Shown here: positions 9,605 through 18,562 of the stretch, one piece after another
Layout of the letters: each line of letters opens with the position of its first letter
How positions within the stretch are numbered: the stretch's first letter is position 1
Position numbers and translations under genes: made by a program
Assembly (NCBI GenBank): GCA_963666875.2
Contig: CAXXPU010000006.1
Coordinates: 496,001 to 560,000, forward strand
Source: G963662655 sp963666875
GTDB taxonomy: Bacteria > Cloacimonadota > Cloacimonadia > Cloacimonadales > JAIOQZ01
Reading direction: 5' to 3'
DNA length: 64,000 bases
Notes under the pieces: model-generated
Seen by the model: only the letters and a program-made list of their open reading frames with translations
Told to the model about the DNA's origin: nothing
Database searches by the model: none

Positions 9605-11755
9605 ATGAAGAAACCCGTATTGTTATTCATGATATCGATGTTAATTCTTTCGCTTTGGTCGCGTTGTTATAAGGTCGGCGAGTACACAGAAGCAGGAAAT
9701 ATCGTTTCTATCGCAGTCGAGGGAAATCGCGTATTTGCAATCACTTCCGACGACAGTGTGATTATTTTTGACCTGACGGATCCGACCACGCCTCAACTAT
9801 TGAGTCAAATCGAAATCGAAAGTGAGATCAACGCCATCGAAGTCGAAGGCAACTACATCTATCTTGCCGGTTATAATCCGGAGCTGATTATCGTTGATGC
9901 AACCGACCCGGGAAATCCTTTCATTGTCAGCGAATACGACACGGAAGGCGCCGCTTATGATGTCGATGTCTCGGACGGGATACTCTGCCTGCCTTTATGG
10001 CAGTATGGTCTGGAAATCATCGACGTCTCAAACCCGGAAGAGCCGGTATTGCAATCGATATACAGTTGCGATGAAGAATACCCGTCTGCATACACCGTAA
10101 CTATGCACGAGCATTGCGCTTATGTCGGTAATTTCACGTATTCTCTGGATATCGTCGATATATCCGTCCCGCAGGAACCCCAGAAGGTAGGCACGATGCT
10201 TGCCGTTCCGGATATCCTTACCGAAGTCGTGATATCCGGTGACCTTGCTTATGTCAGAGACGAATATGGGAGTTTCAGAGTCTTCGATGTGTCCAACATT
10301 CAAAATCCTGGATTGGTGGGATCGGTAAATCTGCATTCAGGATGTGGTCCGATATGCGCGAAGGACGAAGAAGTGTTCCTCGTTGATTATGCAAGAGGTC
10401 TGACCGTCATAGATACATCGGATCCAGCGTCACCCAGGAAGGTCAACTGGTTTGATGTCCATGGACAGACGACGGATATTGACCTTGTGGGCAATACGCT
10501 GATTATGGCAGGCTCGGATTACGGATTGTGCATGGTCGATGTAACACGCCCATTGAATGATGAGGTTATTTATACCATACGGATCGAAGATATGTGTTAC
10601 GATGTATTTGTGGATAATGGCAAAGCATATTTATCTCACGAAGGCAGAGCTTTTTATATATACGATATCACCAATCCGTACTTCCCCGAGTACCTTTTCA
10701 GGTTTTTTTACGGATCGTCTCGCAGCAGCCGGATACAGGGGAACATTCTGTATGTGGCATTGGATATCGGCGAGCTGTTCATCTTCGATGTTGCCGATTC
10801 CGATAATCCTGACCTACTCGGCATTTGTGAGACATACGGACATGCATACGATTTGGCTGTGCAGGGACAGTATGCTTACATAGCAGACTATAATTGCGGA
10901 TTGCAGATCATCGACGTTTCGGATAGCGATAATCCGCAAATCGCCGGTTCATACGAGACACCGGGAGTAGAACGATATGTGAGTATCGAGCTTATCGATA
11001 ATATTGCGTATATCGCCGATTTGGATAATGGACTTCAGATCATCGATATCTCCGATCCCGAGAATCCCGGACTGCTTGGTTCAATCGATACACCCGGACA
11101 AGCGGTCTCTGTAGCGATCGAACAGAACATCGCCTATGTAGCCGATACCTATGGCGGTTTGCGGATCATCGATGTATCCGATCCAGCATCGCCTGAGTCC
11201 GTCGGGTTCATCTCCATGTATGAGACATCGGATATCCATGTCTGCTATGTTAACGACGATATGTTGTTTGTGTCCGATATCAACTGGAATGAAATCAGGA
11301 TCTACGATCTCGGTAATCCTTCGCAACCGCAATTGATACGCTGTTACCCATGGGAGTTCGCTACATACGGCATGTGTGTGGATAACGACCTGCTATACAC
11401 CGCAAACGGCGATTACCACGCGATGACGATTCTTGATTTGCAAGGCGTCTCGACGGACGATCCGCATATCGCCCCGCAACGCGCCTCCGTACTCTCCAAC
11501 TACCCCAACCCGTTCAACCCGACCACCACGATATCCTTCTCGATCCCGAGTGATGGAAACGTAACCGTCGAGGTGTTCAACATCAAGGGTCAGAGGGTGC
11601 GGACGCTACTCGACCAGTGGATGGAAAGGGGCGAGCATACGGCGCAGTGGCTCGGCGAGGACGACAGCGGCAAATCCTGCTCCAGCGGCGTCTATCTGTA
11701 CCGGATGCAGGCAGGAGATACTATCGAAACGAAGAAGATGATCATGATGAAATAA
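9605..11755 (+). CDS. Secreted LVIVD-repeat beta-propeller protein with sorting tail (paralogue 2)
   Basis: 716 residues; the ATG is preceded by TGGAGGAACGGC. The N-terminal hydrophobic segment (about residues 4-19, VLLFMISMLILSLWS) ends in a Cys-containing sequence (SRCYK), so a lipoprotein or an ordinary signal peptide are both possible. About a dozen LVIVD repeats follow, very regular in the second half (LQIIDVSDSDNPQIAGSYETPG, LQIIDISDPENPGLLGSIDTPG, LRIIDVSDPASPESVG), each about 42 residues. The tail reads NYPNPFNPTTTISF, FNIKGQRVRTLLDQWMERGEH, ending MIMMK. The regular late repeats suggest recent internal duplication. The next gene starts 43 bp downstream, so co-transcription is likely. 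Confidence 0.87.
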   Translation: MKKPVLLFMISMLILSLWSRCYKVGEYTEAGNIVSIAVEGNRVFAITSDDSVIIFDLTDPTTPQLLSQIEIESEINAIEVEGNYIYLAGYNPELIIVDATDPGNPFIVSEYDTEGAAYDVDVSDGILCLPLWQYGLEIIDVSNPEEPVLQSIYSCDEEYPSAYTVTMHEHCAYVGNFTYSLDIVDISVPQEPQKVGTMLAVPDILTEVVISGDLAYVRDEYGSFRVFDVSNIQNPGLVGSVNLHSGCGPICAKDEEVFLVDYARGLTVIDTSDPASPRKVNWFDVHGQTTDIDLVGNTLIMAGSDYGLCMVDVTRPLNDEVIYTIRIEDMCYDVFVDNGKAYLSHEGRAFYIYDITNPYFPEYLFRFFYGSSRSSRIQGNILYVALDIGELFIFDVADSDNPDLLGICETYGHAYDLAVQGQYAYIADYNCGLQIIDVSDSDNPQIAGSYETPGVERYVSIELIDNIAYIADLDNGLQIIDISDPENPGLLGSIDTPGQAVSVAIEQNIAYVADTYGGLRIIDVSDPASPESVGFISMYETSDIHVCYVNDDMLFVSDINWNEIRIYDLGNPSQPQLIRCYPWEFATYGMCVDNDLLYTANGDYHAMTILDLQGVSTDDPHIAPQRASVLSNYPNPFNPTTTISFSIPSDGNVTVEVFNIKGQRVRTLLDQWMERGEHTAQWLGEDDSGKSCSSGVYLYRMQAGDTIETKKMIMMK

Positions 11756-11798
11756 TGCAATTGAAACCTAAGAAAACGAACCCAGATTGGAGGTATCC

Positions 11799-13916
11799 AT
11801 GAAGATTCTGATTATGATGTTGATCCTGATTTTCGCTGTTGTGCCGGGTTGGGCATATCGCATGCTCGATATCTACGAATTTGATGGCTCGATATACTCG
11901 CTTTACAATTGCATTATCGACGATATCGCTTATATCGCGGCAAGCGAAGCCGGCTTTTTCATCTTCGATGTCTCCAATCCCGAAGAGATTCTTCTACTCA
12001 GCTCTTATACCGTCGATGGGTATGTCAATTCGATTGCCGTGCAGGATGATATAGCCTATCTGACAACCGGAGATTCGGGCTTGCATATCCTCGATGTATC
12101 CGACCCGTCGGATCCGCAATTGATCAACATTATTGAAGTTGAGACTAATGCTTACAGGGTGTCATTATCGGACAATTTCGTCGCAATCGCTGAGCATGAA
12201 TACGGGCTGCGATTGTACGATGTTACAGATCCGCTTAATCCCCAGGAATTGGGATGCTGCCCGATACCCGAATACATTCGTTCGATCGTCGAGCAGGATG
12301 GATTGTTATATCTGGGCGTTGACGTTTCCGGTATGGTGATTGTCGATATCACGGAGCCAGCCAATCCGGTACTGGTCTGCGAGTGGGGTTCCGGCGGCCA
12401 TCGCGTTGAAGTCGATGTTCAAGACGATATTGCCTATATCGCGGACATCGATAACGGGCTGCTGATCGTCGATATCTCGGACCCGGTCTCGCCGCAACTT
12501 CTCTCCACCTATTCCGACACATTCGAACCGTTGAGCGTGACCGTGAAGGCAAATACCGCCTACCTTTCCGACGGTTCGATGAAGGTCATCGATGTAAGCG
12601 ATCCGACCAGTCCCGAGCTAATCGAATCCTATAACAATTATGGATTTTCTCATTACATATCCATCTCGGGGAAAAAGGCTTATCTTTCGGGAACACTATC
12701 GGAATTCGCGATTCTCGATATCTCGGATCCGACCGTCCCGAATTGTATCGGCCAATACGATGCGCAAGATTATATCGATGCGGTATCCGTTGCCGGCAAC
12801 ATCGCCTGCCTGGCGGACGGAGACGCCGGGTTGCAGATCGTAGATATCAGCGTCCCCGAGAGCCCCGTTTTCCTGAGCAACGTCGCAACATCAGGGTTAG
12901 CGATTGACGTCTGTATAAGCGGAGATCTCGCCCTTTTCGCGGATGGATATCACGGCACGACGCTGGTCGATATCTCGAATCCATCGGAACCGCAGGTGCT
13001 CTCGGTCTGTCCTACAACCAATTATGCGGATAATGTGGTCGTCGCCGATTCGATCGCCTATGTTTGTATCGGTTCTCGTGTTCAAGTGATCGATATCTCC
13101 GATCCCACGAACCCACAGACGATTGATCATATCGACCCCCTAGGCTCTGCCAATGCCGTTGCCGTCTCGGGAACAAACGTCTATGTGGCCTCTACTTCGG
13201 GCATGTTTGTTTATGACGTTTCCAGTATCGAAAACATCACGCAACTCTCCGAATTACGTCCTGGCGGTTACCGCGATATCTCGATTGCGGGTGATACGGC
13301 CTATCTCGTGGGCTCAAGTTCAGGGCTTCATGTAATCGACATCGCCGATCCATCCAATCCGGTTCTTCTCCAGACGATTCAGGCTCACGATGTTCAATAC
13401 AACTATTCCGTGTCCGTTTTCGGCGATATTCTGATGGTCTCCGATATCCATTGGAACGAGATCGCATTCTACGATATCGATAATCCGCAACAACCGGTGC
13501 TTTTCAACCAATTTCGGTCCAATTTCATGCCCAGAAGATTCGAAATGGACGATTCGGGACTGTACGTGGCCGGTGGAGAGATTCTATACATTCTGGACCG
13601 CAACGCATTGCCCGGAAGTCAGGATCTAATCCCGCCGGTGATCGCGACAACCCTCTCCAACTACCCCAATCCGTTCAACCCGACCACCACGATCGCTTTC
13701 TCCATCCCGACCGATGGCAATGTCACGCTGGAGGTGTTCAACATCAAGGGTCAGAGGGTGCGGACGCTGCTCGACCAGTTGATGGAAAGGGGCGAGCATA
13801 CGGCGCAGTGGCTTGGCGAGGACGACAGCGGCAAATCCTGCTCCAGCGGCGTTTATCTGTACCGGATGAAGGCTGGAGACAAAATCGAAACGAAGAAGAT
13901 GCTCATGATGAAATAA
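11799..13916 (+). CDS. Secreted LVIVD-repeat beta-propeller protein with sorting tail (paralogue 3)
   Basis: The start at ATG 11799 has TGGAGG 6 bases upstream and gives a clean signal peptide (MKILIMMLILIFAVVPGWA). The TTG 12 bases upstream is part of the ribosome-binding region. The 705-residue product has LVIVD repeats throughout (FFIFDVSNPEEILLL, LHILDVSDPSDPQLI, LLIVDISDPVSPQLL, LQIVDISVPESPVFL) and the standard tail (NYPNPFNPTTTIAF, FNIKGQRVRTLLDQLMERGEH, ending MLMMK). The tail DNA is nearly identical to that of the preceding gene, with RTLLDQ(W/L)MERGEHTAQWLGEDDSGK shared only by these two, which points to recent duplication or gene conversion. It is presumably exported to the cell surface. 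Confidence 0.87.
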   Translation: MKILIMMLILIFAVVPGWAYRMLDIYEFDGSIYSLYNCIIDDIAYIAASEAGFFIFDVSNPEEILLLSSYTVDGYVNSIAVQDDIAYLTTGDSGLHILDVSDPSDPQLINIIEVETNAYRVSLSDNFVAIAEHEYGLRLYDVTDPLNPQELGCCPIPEYIRSIVEQDGLLYLGVDVSGMVIVDITEPANPVLVCEWGSGGHRVEVDVQDDIAYIADIDNGLLIVDISDPVSPQLLSTYSDTFEPLSVTVKANTAYLSDGSMKVIDVSDPTSPELIESYNNYGFSHYISISGKKAYLSGTLSEFAILDISDPTVPNCIGQYDAQDYIDAVSVAGNIACLADGDAGLQIVDISVPESPVFLSNVATSGLAIDVCISGDLALFADGYHGTTLVDISNPSEPQVLSVCPTTNYADNVVVADSIAYVCIGSRVQVIDISDPTNPQTIDHIDPLGSANAVAVSGTNVYVASTSGMFVYDVSSIENITQLSELRPGGYRDISIAGDTAYLVGSSSGLHVIDIADPSNPVLLQTIQAHDVQYNYSVSVFGDILMVSDIHWNEIAFYDIDNPQQPVLFNQFRSNFMPRRFEMDDSGLYVAGGEILYILDRNALPGSQDLIPPVIATTLSNYPNPFNPTTTIAFSIPTDGNVTLEVFNIKGQRVRTLLDQLMERGEHTAQWLGEDDSGKSCSSGVYLYRMKAGDKIETKKMLMMK

Positions 13917-13923
13917 TTTCGGC

Positions 13924-13979
13924 TTCCGATTTATCGGAAACGAAATGGTCGAACGTTGTAATTCCGATTTATCGGAATT
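13924..13979. repeat. Two copies of the TTCCGATTTATCGGAA hairpin
   Basis: One hairpin lies at 13924-13939, in the same flanking context as the copy at 7167. A longer perfect one lies at 13960-13979 (AATTCCGATTTATCGGAATT). They fill the gap between paralogues 3 and 4. The short spacing and repetition suggest a mobile or duplicated intergenic hairpin rather than gene-specific terminators. Confidence 0.55.
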
Positions 13980-14009
13980 ATGTTAGTGGATCAAAAAGGA
14001 TATTTTGAC

Positions 14010-16136
14010 ATGAAAAAGAGGATTCTGGCGCTGTGTTTGTTGTCATTGAGTTTGTCGATCTTTTGTGTATATCACAAGATCGGAGAGTATCAGACGGAAG
14101 AGTGGACGTACAAGCTCGTGATTGTCGATGATATCGGGTACGTAGCGGGTGGGGGAGTATTTTTCACGCTGGATGTATCGGATCCGGAGAATCCGCAGGT
14201 TTTGGGCGAGTATTCAGAGGTATCCCATTGTCGCGATGTGAGCATCCAGGGCCACTATGCCTTTCTGCCTAATGTCTACAGGCTGGTTGTGGTCGATATC
14301 GAAGATCCTTGCAATATCGAGTACGTCGGCGAGTATGAAGCTATGTACACCGTCGATGAAGTAGAAGTGGCGGGTGATTTCGCGTATATCCTGACGACCG
14401 GAGGTATCTCGATTCTCGATATCTCGGATGTCGGGAATATCCAGCTACGCGGAAGCTGCGATTTCTTCGGCGTTCGGTCCTCTTACACGCTTGATGGCGA
14501 TTTGATCTTTGTGACCATGTGGTCTGATGAAGTGTATGTGTACGATGTCTCCGATCCCGACGATCCGTATCGGGTGCGGACGCTCTACTCGCCGGGCACT
14601 GCGCTTTACGCGGTGTGCGAGGATTCCGTCGTCTATATCGGGGCAGAGGATTTCGGTGTGCGCATGGTCGATATCTCCGACCTGCTGAATCCGCACGAGG
14701 TCGGAACGATTTACAGGCTCGAGTACCCTCGATGCATAGAAGTAGCGGACGATGTCGTATATGTGGGCGACCAATACACGGGACTCTATGCGTACGACGT
14801 TTCCGATCCTCAAGATCCGCAGGAGATTGACCGGTATCTCGGAAGAAATTACATCACTTCGATCGTCGCGCAACAGGATGTCGTTTTCACCGACGCGACG
14901 TATTTCGGTCTCGATGTGATCGATGTGTCGGAGCCCGGAAATCCATATTTAGTGGGGCATTACGAATCGGATATTGGTTGTTGGAATTTCGATATCGTCA
15001 ACGACTGGGCATATATCGCCCGTGGTATCTATGGCTTTGAGATCGTGGATATCTCGAATCCGATGTCTCCACAGCAGATGTTTACTGACGACGATGACCT
15101 GCACAGTGCGAACGCTATTTCTATATCGGATAACCTCATGTACATCCTCAATCCGTACCAGGGTTTCAAGATATACGATATCTCCGATCTTGATCACATT
15201 GTGCACCTCTCGACGATCATTCGCGAATCGACGACGGACATGATCATCCGGGATACCCTCGCCTATGTGTCCTCATACGACACGGGAGTCGATGTCATCG
15301 ATATGTCCGATCCCGACAACGCCAGAGTACTCGACACCTACTTTGCACCAAGGACTCCCCATAAGCTGGCGTTGTCAGATGACGTATTGCTGATTGCCGA
15401 CGGTATTTTCGGACTGAAGATCGTTAGCGTCGAGGAGCCTGAAAATATGTTGCCCCTGTGCTCATTCACTGCAATAGGATCCTTCAACAGTGTCGAAGTC
15501 AATGGCGATGTCGCGTATGTGGCTGTCGGCGATAGCCTGCTGATCCTGGATATCTCGATCCCCGAGATGCCGATTGTGGTGTCGTACATCAAACCGCACG
15601 AAGGCTGCCAGATCGATTACTGCGTGATTCAGGACGGCCTGCTGTTCGTGAACGATTCGAACTGGAACGAGTTGTTCATCTACGACATCGAGAATCCTTA
15701 TCAACCGGCGCTGCTGCTGGATTTCCCATGGGGTTACAATACCAAGCACATCCAAGTTGTGGGCGATATACTCTACACAGCCAACGAACACGGCGGAATC
15801 AACATGCTCGATCTGCAATTGATGGGCGTCGAAACGGACCAGCTTGATGTGTCGCCGGAGTATAACACGGTGCTATCTAACTATCCCAACCCCTTCAACC
15901 CATCCACCACGATCGCCTTCACGATCCCGACCGACGGCTGCGTCACGCTCGAGGTTTTCAATATCAAGGGACAGAAGGTCAAGTCACTTCTCGACAGACG
16001 GATGGAAAAGGGAGAGCATGCGATCACGTGGCATGGCGACGACGACAGCGGCAAATCCTGCTCCAGCGGCGTATATCTGTACCGGATGAAGGCGGGAGAT
16101 GCGACGAAGACGAGTAGGATGCTGTTAATGAAATAA
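14010..16136 (+). CDS. Secreted LVIVD-repeat beta-propeller protein with sorting tail (paralogue 4)
   Basis: I place the start at ATG 14010 (AAAAGGA 9 bases upstream; signal peptide MKKRILALCLLSLSLSIFC). The in-frame ATG at 13980 would put the hydrophobic segment internally. The 708-residue protein has LVIVD repeats along its length (FFTLDVSDPENPQVL, VYDVSDPDDPYRVRTL, VRMVDISDLLNPHEV, FEIVDISNPMSPQQM) and the tail NYPNPFNPSTTIAF, FNIKGQKVKSLLDRRMEKGEH, ending MLLMK. Its central repeats differ from the other paralogues far more than its tail does. Cys at the end of the hydrophobic segment could be a lipobox, but the -3 to -1 residues (SIF) are not typical. Confidence 0.86.
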   Translation: MKKRILALCLLSLSLSIFCVYHKIGEYQTEEWTYKLVIVDDIGYVAGGGVFFTLDVSDPENPQVLGEYSEVSHCRDVSIQGHYAFLPNVYRLVVVDIEDPCNIEYVGEYEAMYTVDEVEVAGDFAYILTTGGISILDISDVGNIQLRGSCDFFGVRSSYTLDGDLIFVTMWSDEVYVYDVSDPDDPYRVRTLYSPGTALYAVCEDSVVYIGAEDFGVRMVDISDLLNPHEVGTIYRLEYPRCIEVADDVVYVGDQYTGLYAYDVSDPQDPQEIDRYLGRNYITSIVAQQDVVFTDATYFGLDVIDVSEPGNPYLVGHYESDIGCWNFDIVNDWAYIARGIYGFEIVDISNPMSPQQMFTDDDDLHSANAISISDNLMYILNPYQGFKIYDISDLDHIVHLSTIIRESTTDMIIRDTLAYVSSYDTGVDVIDMSDPDNARVLDTYFAPRTPHKLALSDDVLLIADGIFGLKIVSVEEPENMLPLCSFTAIGSFNSVEVNGDVAYVAVGDSLLILDISIPEMPIVVSYIKPHEGCQIDYCVIQDGLLFVNDSNWNELFIYDIENPYQPALLLDFPWGYNTKHIQVVGDILYTANEHGGINMLDLQLMGVETDQLDVSPEYNTVLSNYPNPFNPSTTIAFTIPTDGCVTLEVFNIKGQKVKSLLDRRMEKGEHAITWHGDDDSGKSCSSGVYLYRMKAGDATKTSRMLLMK

Positions 16137-16168
16137 GTGTGCCCCGTAATCTTAGAGAAGGAGAAAAC

Positions 16169-17563
16169 ATGCGCACAATTTTAATCATTTTTTTTCTGAC
16201 AGGCCTGACATGGCTTTTCTCACAGGGGGTTCAGCCCGATGGTTCCGGTACGGAGGATGATCCTTATCGGATCGAGAACCTTGATCATCTGAGATGGACA
16301 AGTGAAAATGAAAGCTCTTGGGAATGCCACTTCATCCAGACTGAGGATATCCTCGCCGGGGAAACGATGAACTGGAACGGTGGGGAGGGATTCTCGCCCA
16401 TCGGGAGTCTTGATAGTCCATTTTTCGGCACCTATGACGGACAAAACAATGTGATCTATTCACTCTATTTCAATAGGACGGGTAATGAATTTTCACAAGG
16501 CATGTTCGGCTTCATCGATGGATCATTGATTCAACGGGTGCATCTGATAGAGGTCGATTTCACTGCCGGAAACATGGTCGGGGGCATCGCAGGCTTCAGC
16601 ACGCACGGCAGTGTCATTCGAGAATGCAGCGTGAAGGGAAGCGTATTTACCAACGGCGGTGAAGTCGGGGGCATCGTAGGTTGGAACTACACGAATTCGT
16701 CCATCATTGATTGCTACTGCTTCGCGGATGTAGGTGGGTATAATTTCGTTGGAGGTTTGGTGGGAGATTTGTGGCTTTCAACCGTAAGCAGGTGCTATTG
16801 TTGTTGCAATGTTATGGGAATTCAGAATGTCGGCGGTTTAACCGGCTTCATCCAGCAATCCTGCATCAACGACTGTTACAGCATGGGAGATGTAACTGGA
16901 GGTATAAACATTGGCGGATTGACAGGGAAAATTTACCGTGGCGGCTATATTACCGACTGCTACAGTACATGCAGGGTGGAAGGCGATAGTTACTTCGGCG
17001 GATTGTTGGGGAAAATCGAGGATTTCGGGACGGTTACCGCCTCCTTCTGGGATATCGGCACTTCCGGTCAATCGACGAGCGCTGGCGGAACAGGCCTTTA
17101 TACAAGCGCGATGAGGGATTATTTCACCTATTTCGATGCCGGCTGGGACTTCATGGGTGAACAGGAGAATGGCTCGGAGGATATCTGGGGGATCAATCCG
17201 CATGAAAATGATGGATATCCGTTTCTCGAATGGCAGGGCTATGTTCACAATCCATCCAGTGTTGTCACCGATGATTCCCCTTCGGCCACCCTGACCAGCC
17301 TCTCCAACTACCCCAACCCCTTCAACCCGACTACCACGATCGCTTTTTCGGTCCCGACCGCCGGCAACATCACGGTCGAGGTGTTCAATATCAAGGGTCA
17401 GAAGGTCAAGTCGCTACTCGACGAGCGGATGGAGAAGGGTGAGTATACCGTTACTTGGCACGGCGACGACGAAAAGGGAAAACCCTGCTCCAGCGGCGTC
17501 TATCTTTACAAGATGAAAACAGGGGATCATTGCGAGACGAAGAAGATGATCATGATGAAATGA
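16169..17563 (+). CDS. Secreted GLUG-motif protein with sorting tail
   Basis: Start ATG 16169 follows GAGAAGGAGAAAAC and gives a signal peptide (MRTILIIFFLTGLTWLFS). The 464-residue product has an N-terminal segment typical of GLUG proteins (GSGTEDDPYRIENLDHL, then FFGTYDGQNNVI) and a series of glycine-rich repeats of about 25 residues (VGGLVGDLWLSTVSRCYC, VGGLTGFIQQSCINDCYS, IGGLTGKIYRGGYITDCYS) that match the GLUG motif found in bacterial surface proteins and IgA-protease-like adhesins. A Cys near the end of most repeats is unusual and could form disulfides. The tail is NYPNPFNPTTTIAF, FNIKGQKVKSLLDERMEKGEY, ending MIMMK. It is the last gene of the array and abuts the convergent TAC operon with no spacer. 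Confidence 0.87.
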   Translation: MRTILIIFFLTGLTWLFSQGVQPDGSGTEDDPYRIENLDHLRWTSENESSWECHFIQTEDILAGETMNWNGGEGFSPIGSLDSPFFGTYDGQNNVIYSLYFNRTGNEFSQGMFGFIDGSLIQRVHLIEVDFTAGNMVGGIAGFSTHGSVIRECSVKGSVFTNGGEVGGIVGWNYTNSSIIDCYCFADVGGYNFVGGLVGDLWLSTVSRCYCCCNVMGIQNVGGLTGFIQQSCINDCYSMGDVTGGINIGGLTGKIYRGGYITDCYSTCRVEGDSYFGGLLGKIEDFGTVTASFWDIGTSGQSTSAGGTGLYTSAMRDYFTYFDAGWDFMGEQENGSEDIWGINPHENDGYPFLEWQGYVHNPSSVVTDDSPSATLTSLSNYPNPFNPTTTIAFSVPTAGNITVEVFNIKGQKVKSLLDERMEKGEYTVTWHGDDEKGKPCSSGVYLYKMKTGDHCETKKMIMMK

Positions 17564-18019
17564 TCAGATCGGCAACTGACTTTTATTCAACGGAAGAGTA
17601 ACTGGAGGTAATCCAGCATCTGAAACAAGTTGCTGGATTATCCTTCGTAAATATGACCAGACCAATAAATCCTGCTGCCTTCCCATAAAGGTTTCTTTGA
17701 TACGTTCATCTTCCAGGAGTGCATAGACATTTGCATCGGTTTTTTTCATGTAAATCACTTGAAAATGGATATGTCCAATAAATACCTGTGTATCTTCATG
17801 TTCGCCGGCAAACTCGAAACCGAATACAACGCTGAATTGATCATCTCCCTTTTCAATCTTCGAATCGGAACGCCCAAGACTCAATTTATAATGATCCGGG
17901 AATTTGATTTCGGGCATGATCTTGAAATCCATACGATTCAGCAAGATGCGCTTGATCTCGATATTTTCAATCAGATTCTGGTATTCACTATCGGATAAGG
18001 TCTCTTTTCTATCTTCCAT
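17564..18019 (-). CDS. secB: SecB-like chaperone of a toxin-antitoxin-chaperone system
   Basis: 151 residues, close to the size of SecB (about 155). The C-terminal third, WSYLRRIIQQLVSDAGLPPVTLP, matches the SecB signature of an aromatic/tyrosine-containing helix followed by Gly/Phe-Pro-Pro-Leu-x-Leu-Pro. The middle (QFSVVFGFEFAG, then IHFQVIYM) fits the SecB beta-strands. In TAC systems (Mycobacterium tuberculosis HigB1-HigA1-Rv1957 is the type) such a solitary SecB binds a C-terminal extension of the antitoxin and protects it from aggregation and proteolysis. Here it is the third gene after a HigB-like and a HigA-like gene, 9 bp downstream of the antitoxin stop, exactly the TAC order. It may instead serve general export, but the context favours TAC. 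Confidence 0.83.
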   Translation of the reverse strand: MEDRKETLSDSEYQNLIENIEIKRILLNRMDFKIMPEIKFPDHYKLSLGRSDSKIEKGDDQFSVVFGFEFAGEHEDTQVFIGHIHFQVIYMKKTDANVYALLEDERIKETFMGRQQDLLVWSYLRRIIQQLVSDAGLPPVTLPLNKSQLPI

Positions 18020-18028
18020 CGCGATCTC

Positions 18029-18562
18029 CTATGCCGGCAACTGAATCTTGCGAAAATCTTCAGTAAGGTCGGAAATTCTGGGACTGTATATCTGTTGCCC
18101 GGATGTTTTATTCGTTACTTCTTTAATCCGGTCTTCTGATGAAATATCGATTACATTCCTCGATTCGAATTCCGAAGTCATTTTCTCCGATTCCACTTTC
18201 ATGTCTTTGATGTCGATCTTCATTCCCAATGCATCGGTATATCGAAGCAAAAAATTCAAGGATGGTGTACAATTTCCATTCTCGAATCTGGAGATAGCCG
18301 TTTGCTTCGTTCCCATCTTTTCCGCAATTTCCTGTTGAGTCATTCCTTGAACTTTACGTGCCTTCCAACAGTCAGCGATCAGATCGGTTACCATGTGAGC
18401 ATACTTTACATCAGGTTCGAGTTCATGGTTTCTATAGTAGCTTCCGAATTCATCGAAGACAGTTCCTGCATGATGGAGTCGCTCCATCTTCTTGCTTCTT
18501 TCAATTAACTCTTTTTTCTTCATGGGATCCATCTGCTCTTTCAAAATATGCTCCTTATTCAT
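18029..18562 (-). CDS. higA: HigA-like antitoxin with C-terminal chaperone-addiction-like extension
   Basis: 177 residues, longer than ordinary HigA (about 95-130). An XRE-type helix-turn-helix occupies about 66-118 (MTQQEIAEKMGTKQTAISRFENG, then PSLNFLLRYTDALGMKIDI). About 60 further residues (120-177) have no recognised fold and end in SPRISDLTEDFRKIQLPA. In TAC systems a similar tail is the chaperone-addiction (ChAD) segment bound by the SecB-like partner, which is encoded next. The ATG overlaps the toxin stop (ATGA at 18559-18562), so translation is coupled. The HTH is expected to bind the palindrome at 18961-18980 for autorepression. The residues before 60 could also contact the toxin. 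Confidence 0.85.
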   Translation of the reverse strand: MNKEHILKEQMDPMKKKELIERSKKMERLHHAGTVFDEFGSYYRNHELEPDVKYAHMVTDLIADCWKARKVQGMTQQEIAEKMGTKQTAISRFENGNCTPSLNFLLRYTDALGMKIDIKDMKVESEKMTSEFESRNVIDISSEDRIKEVTNKTSGQQIYSPRISDLTEDFRKIQLPA

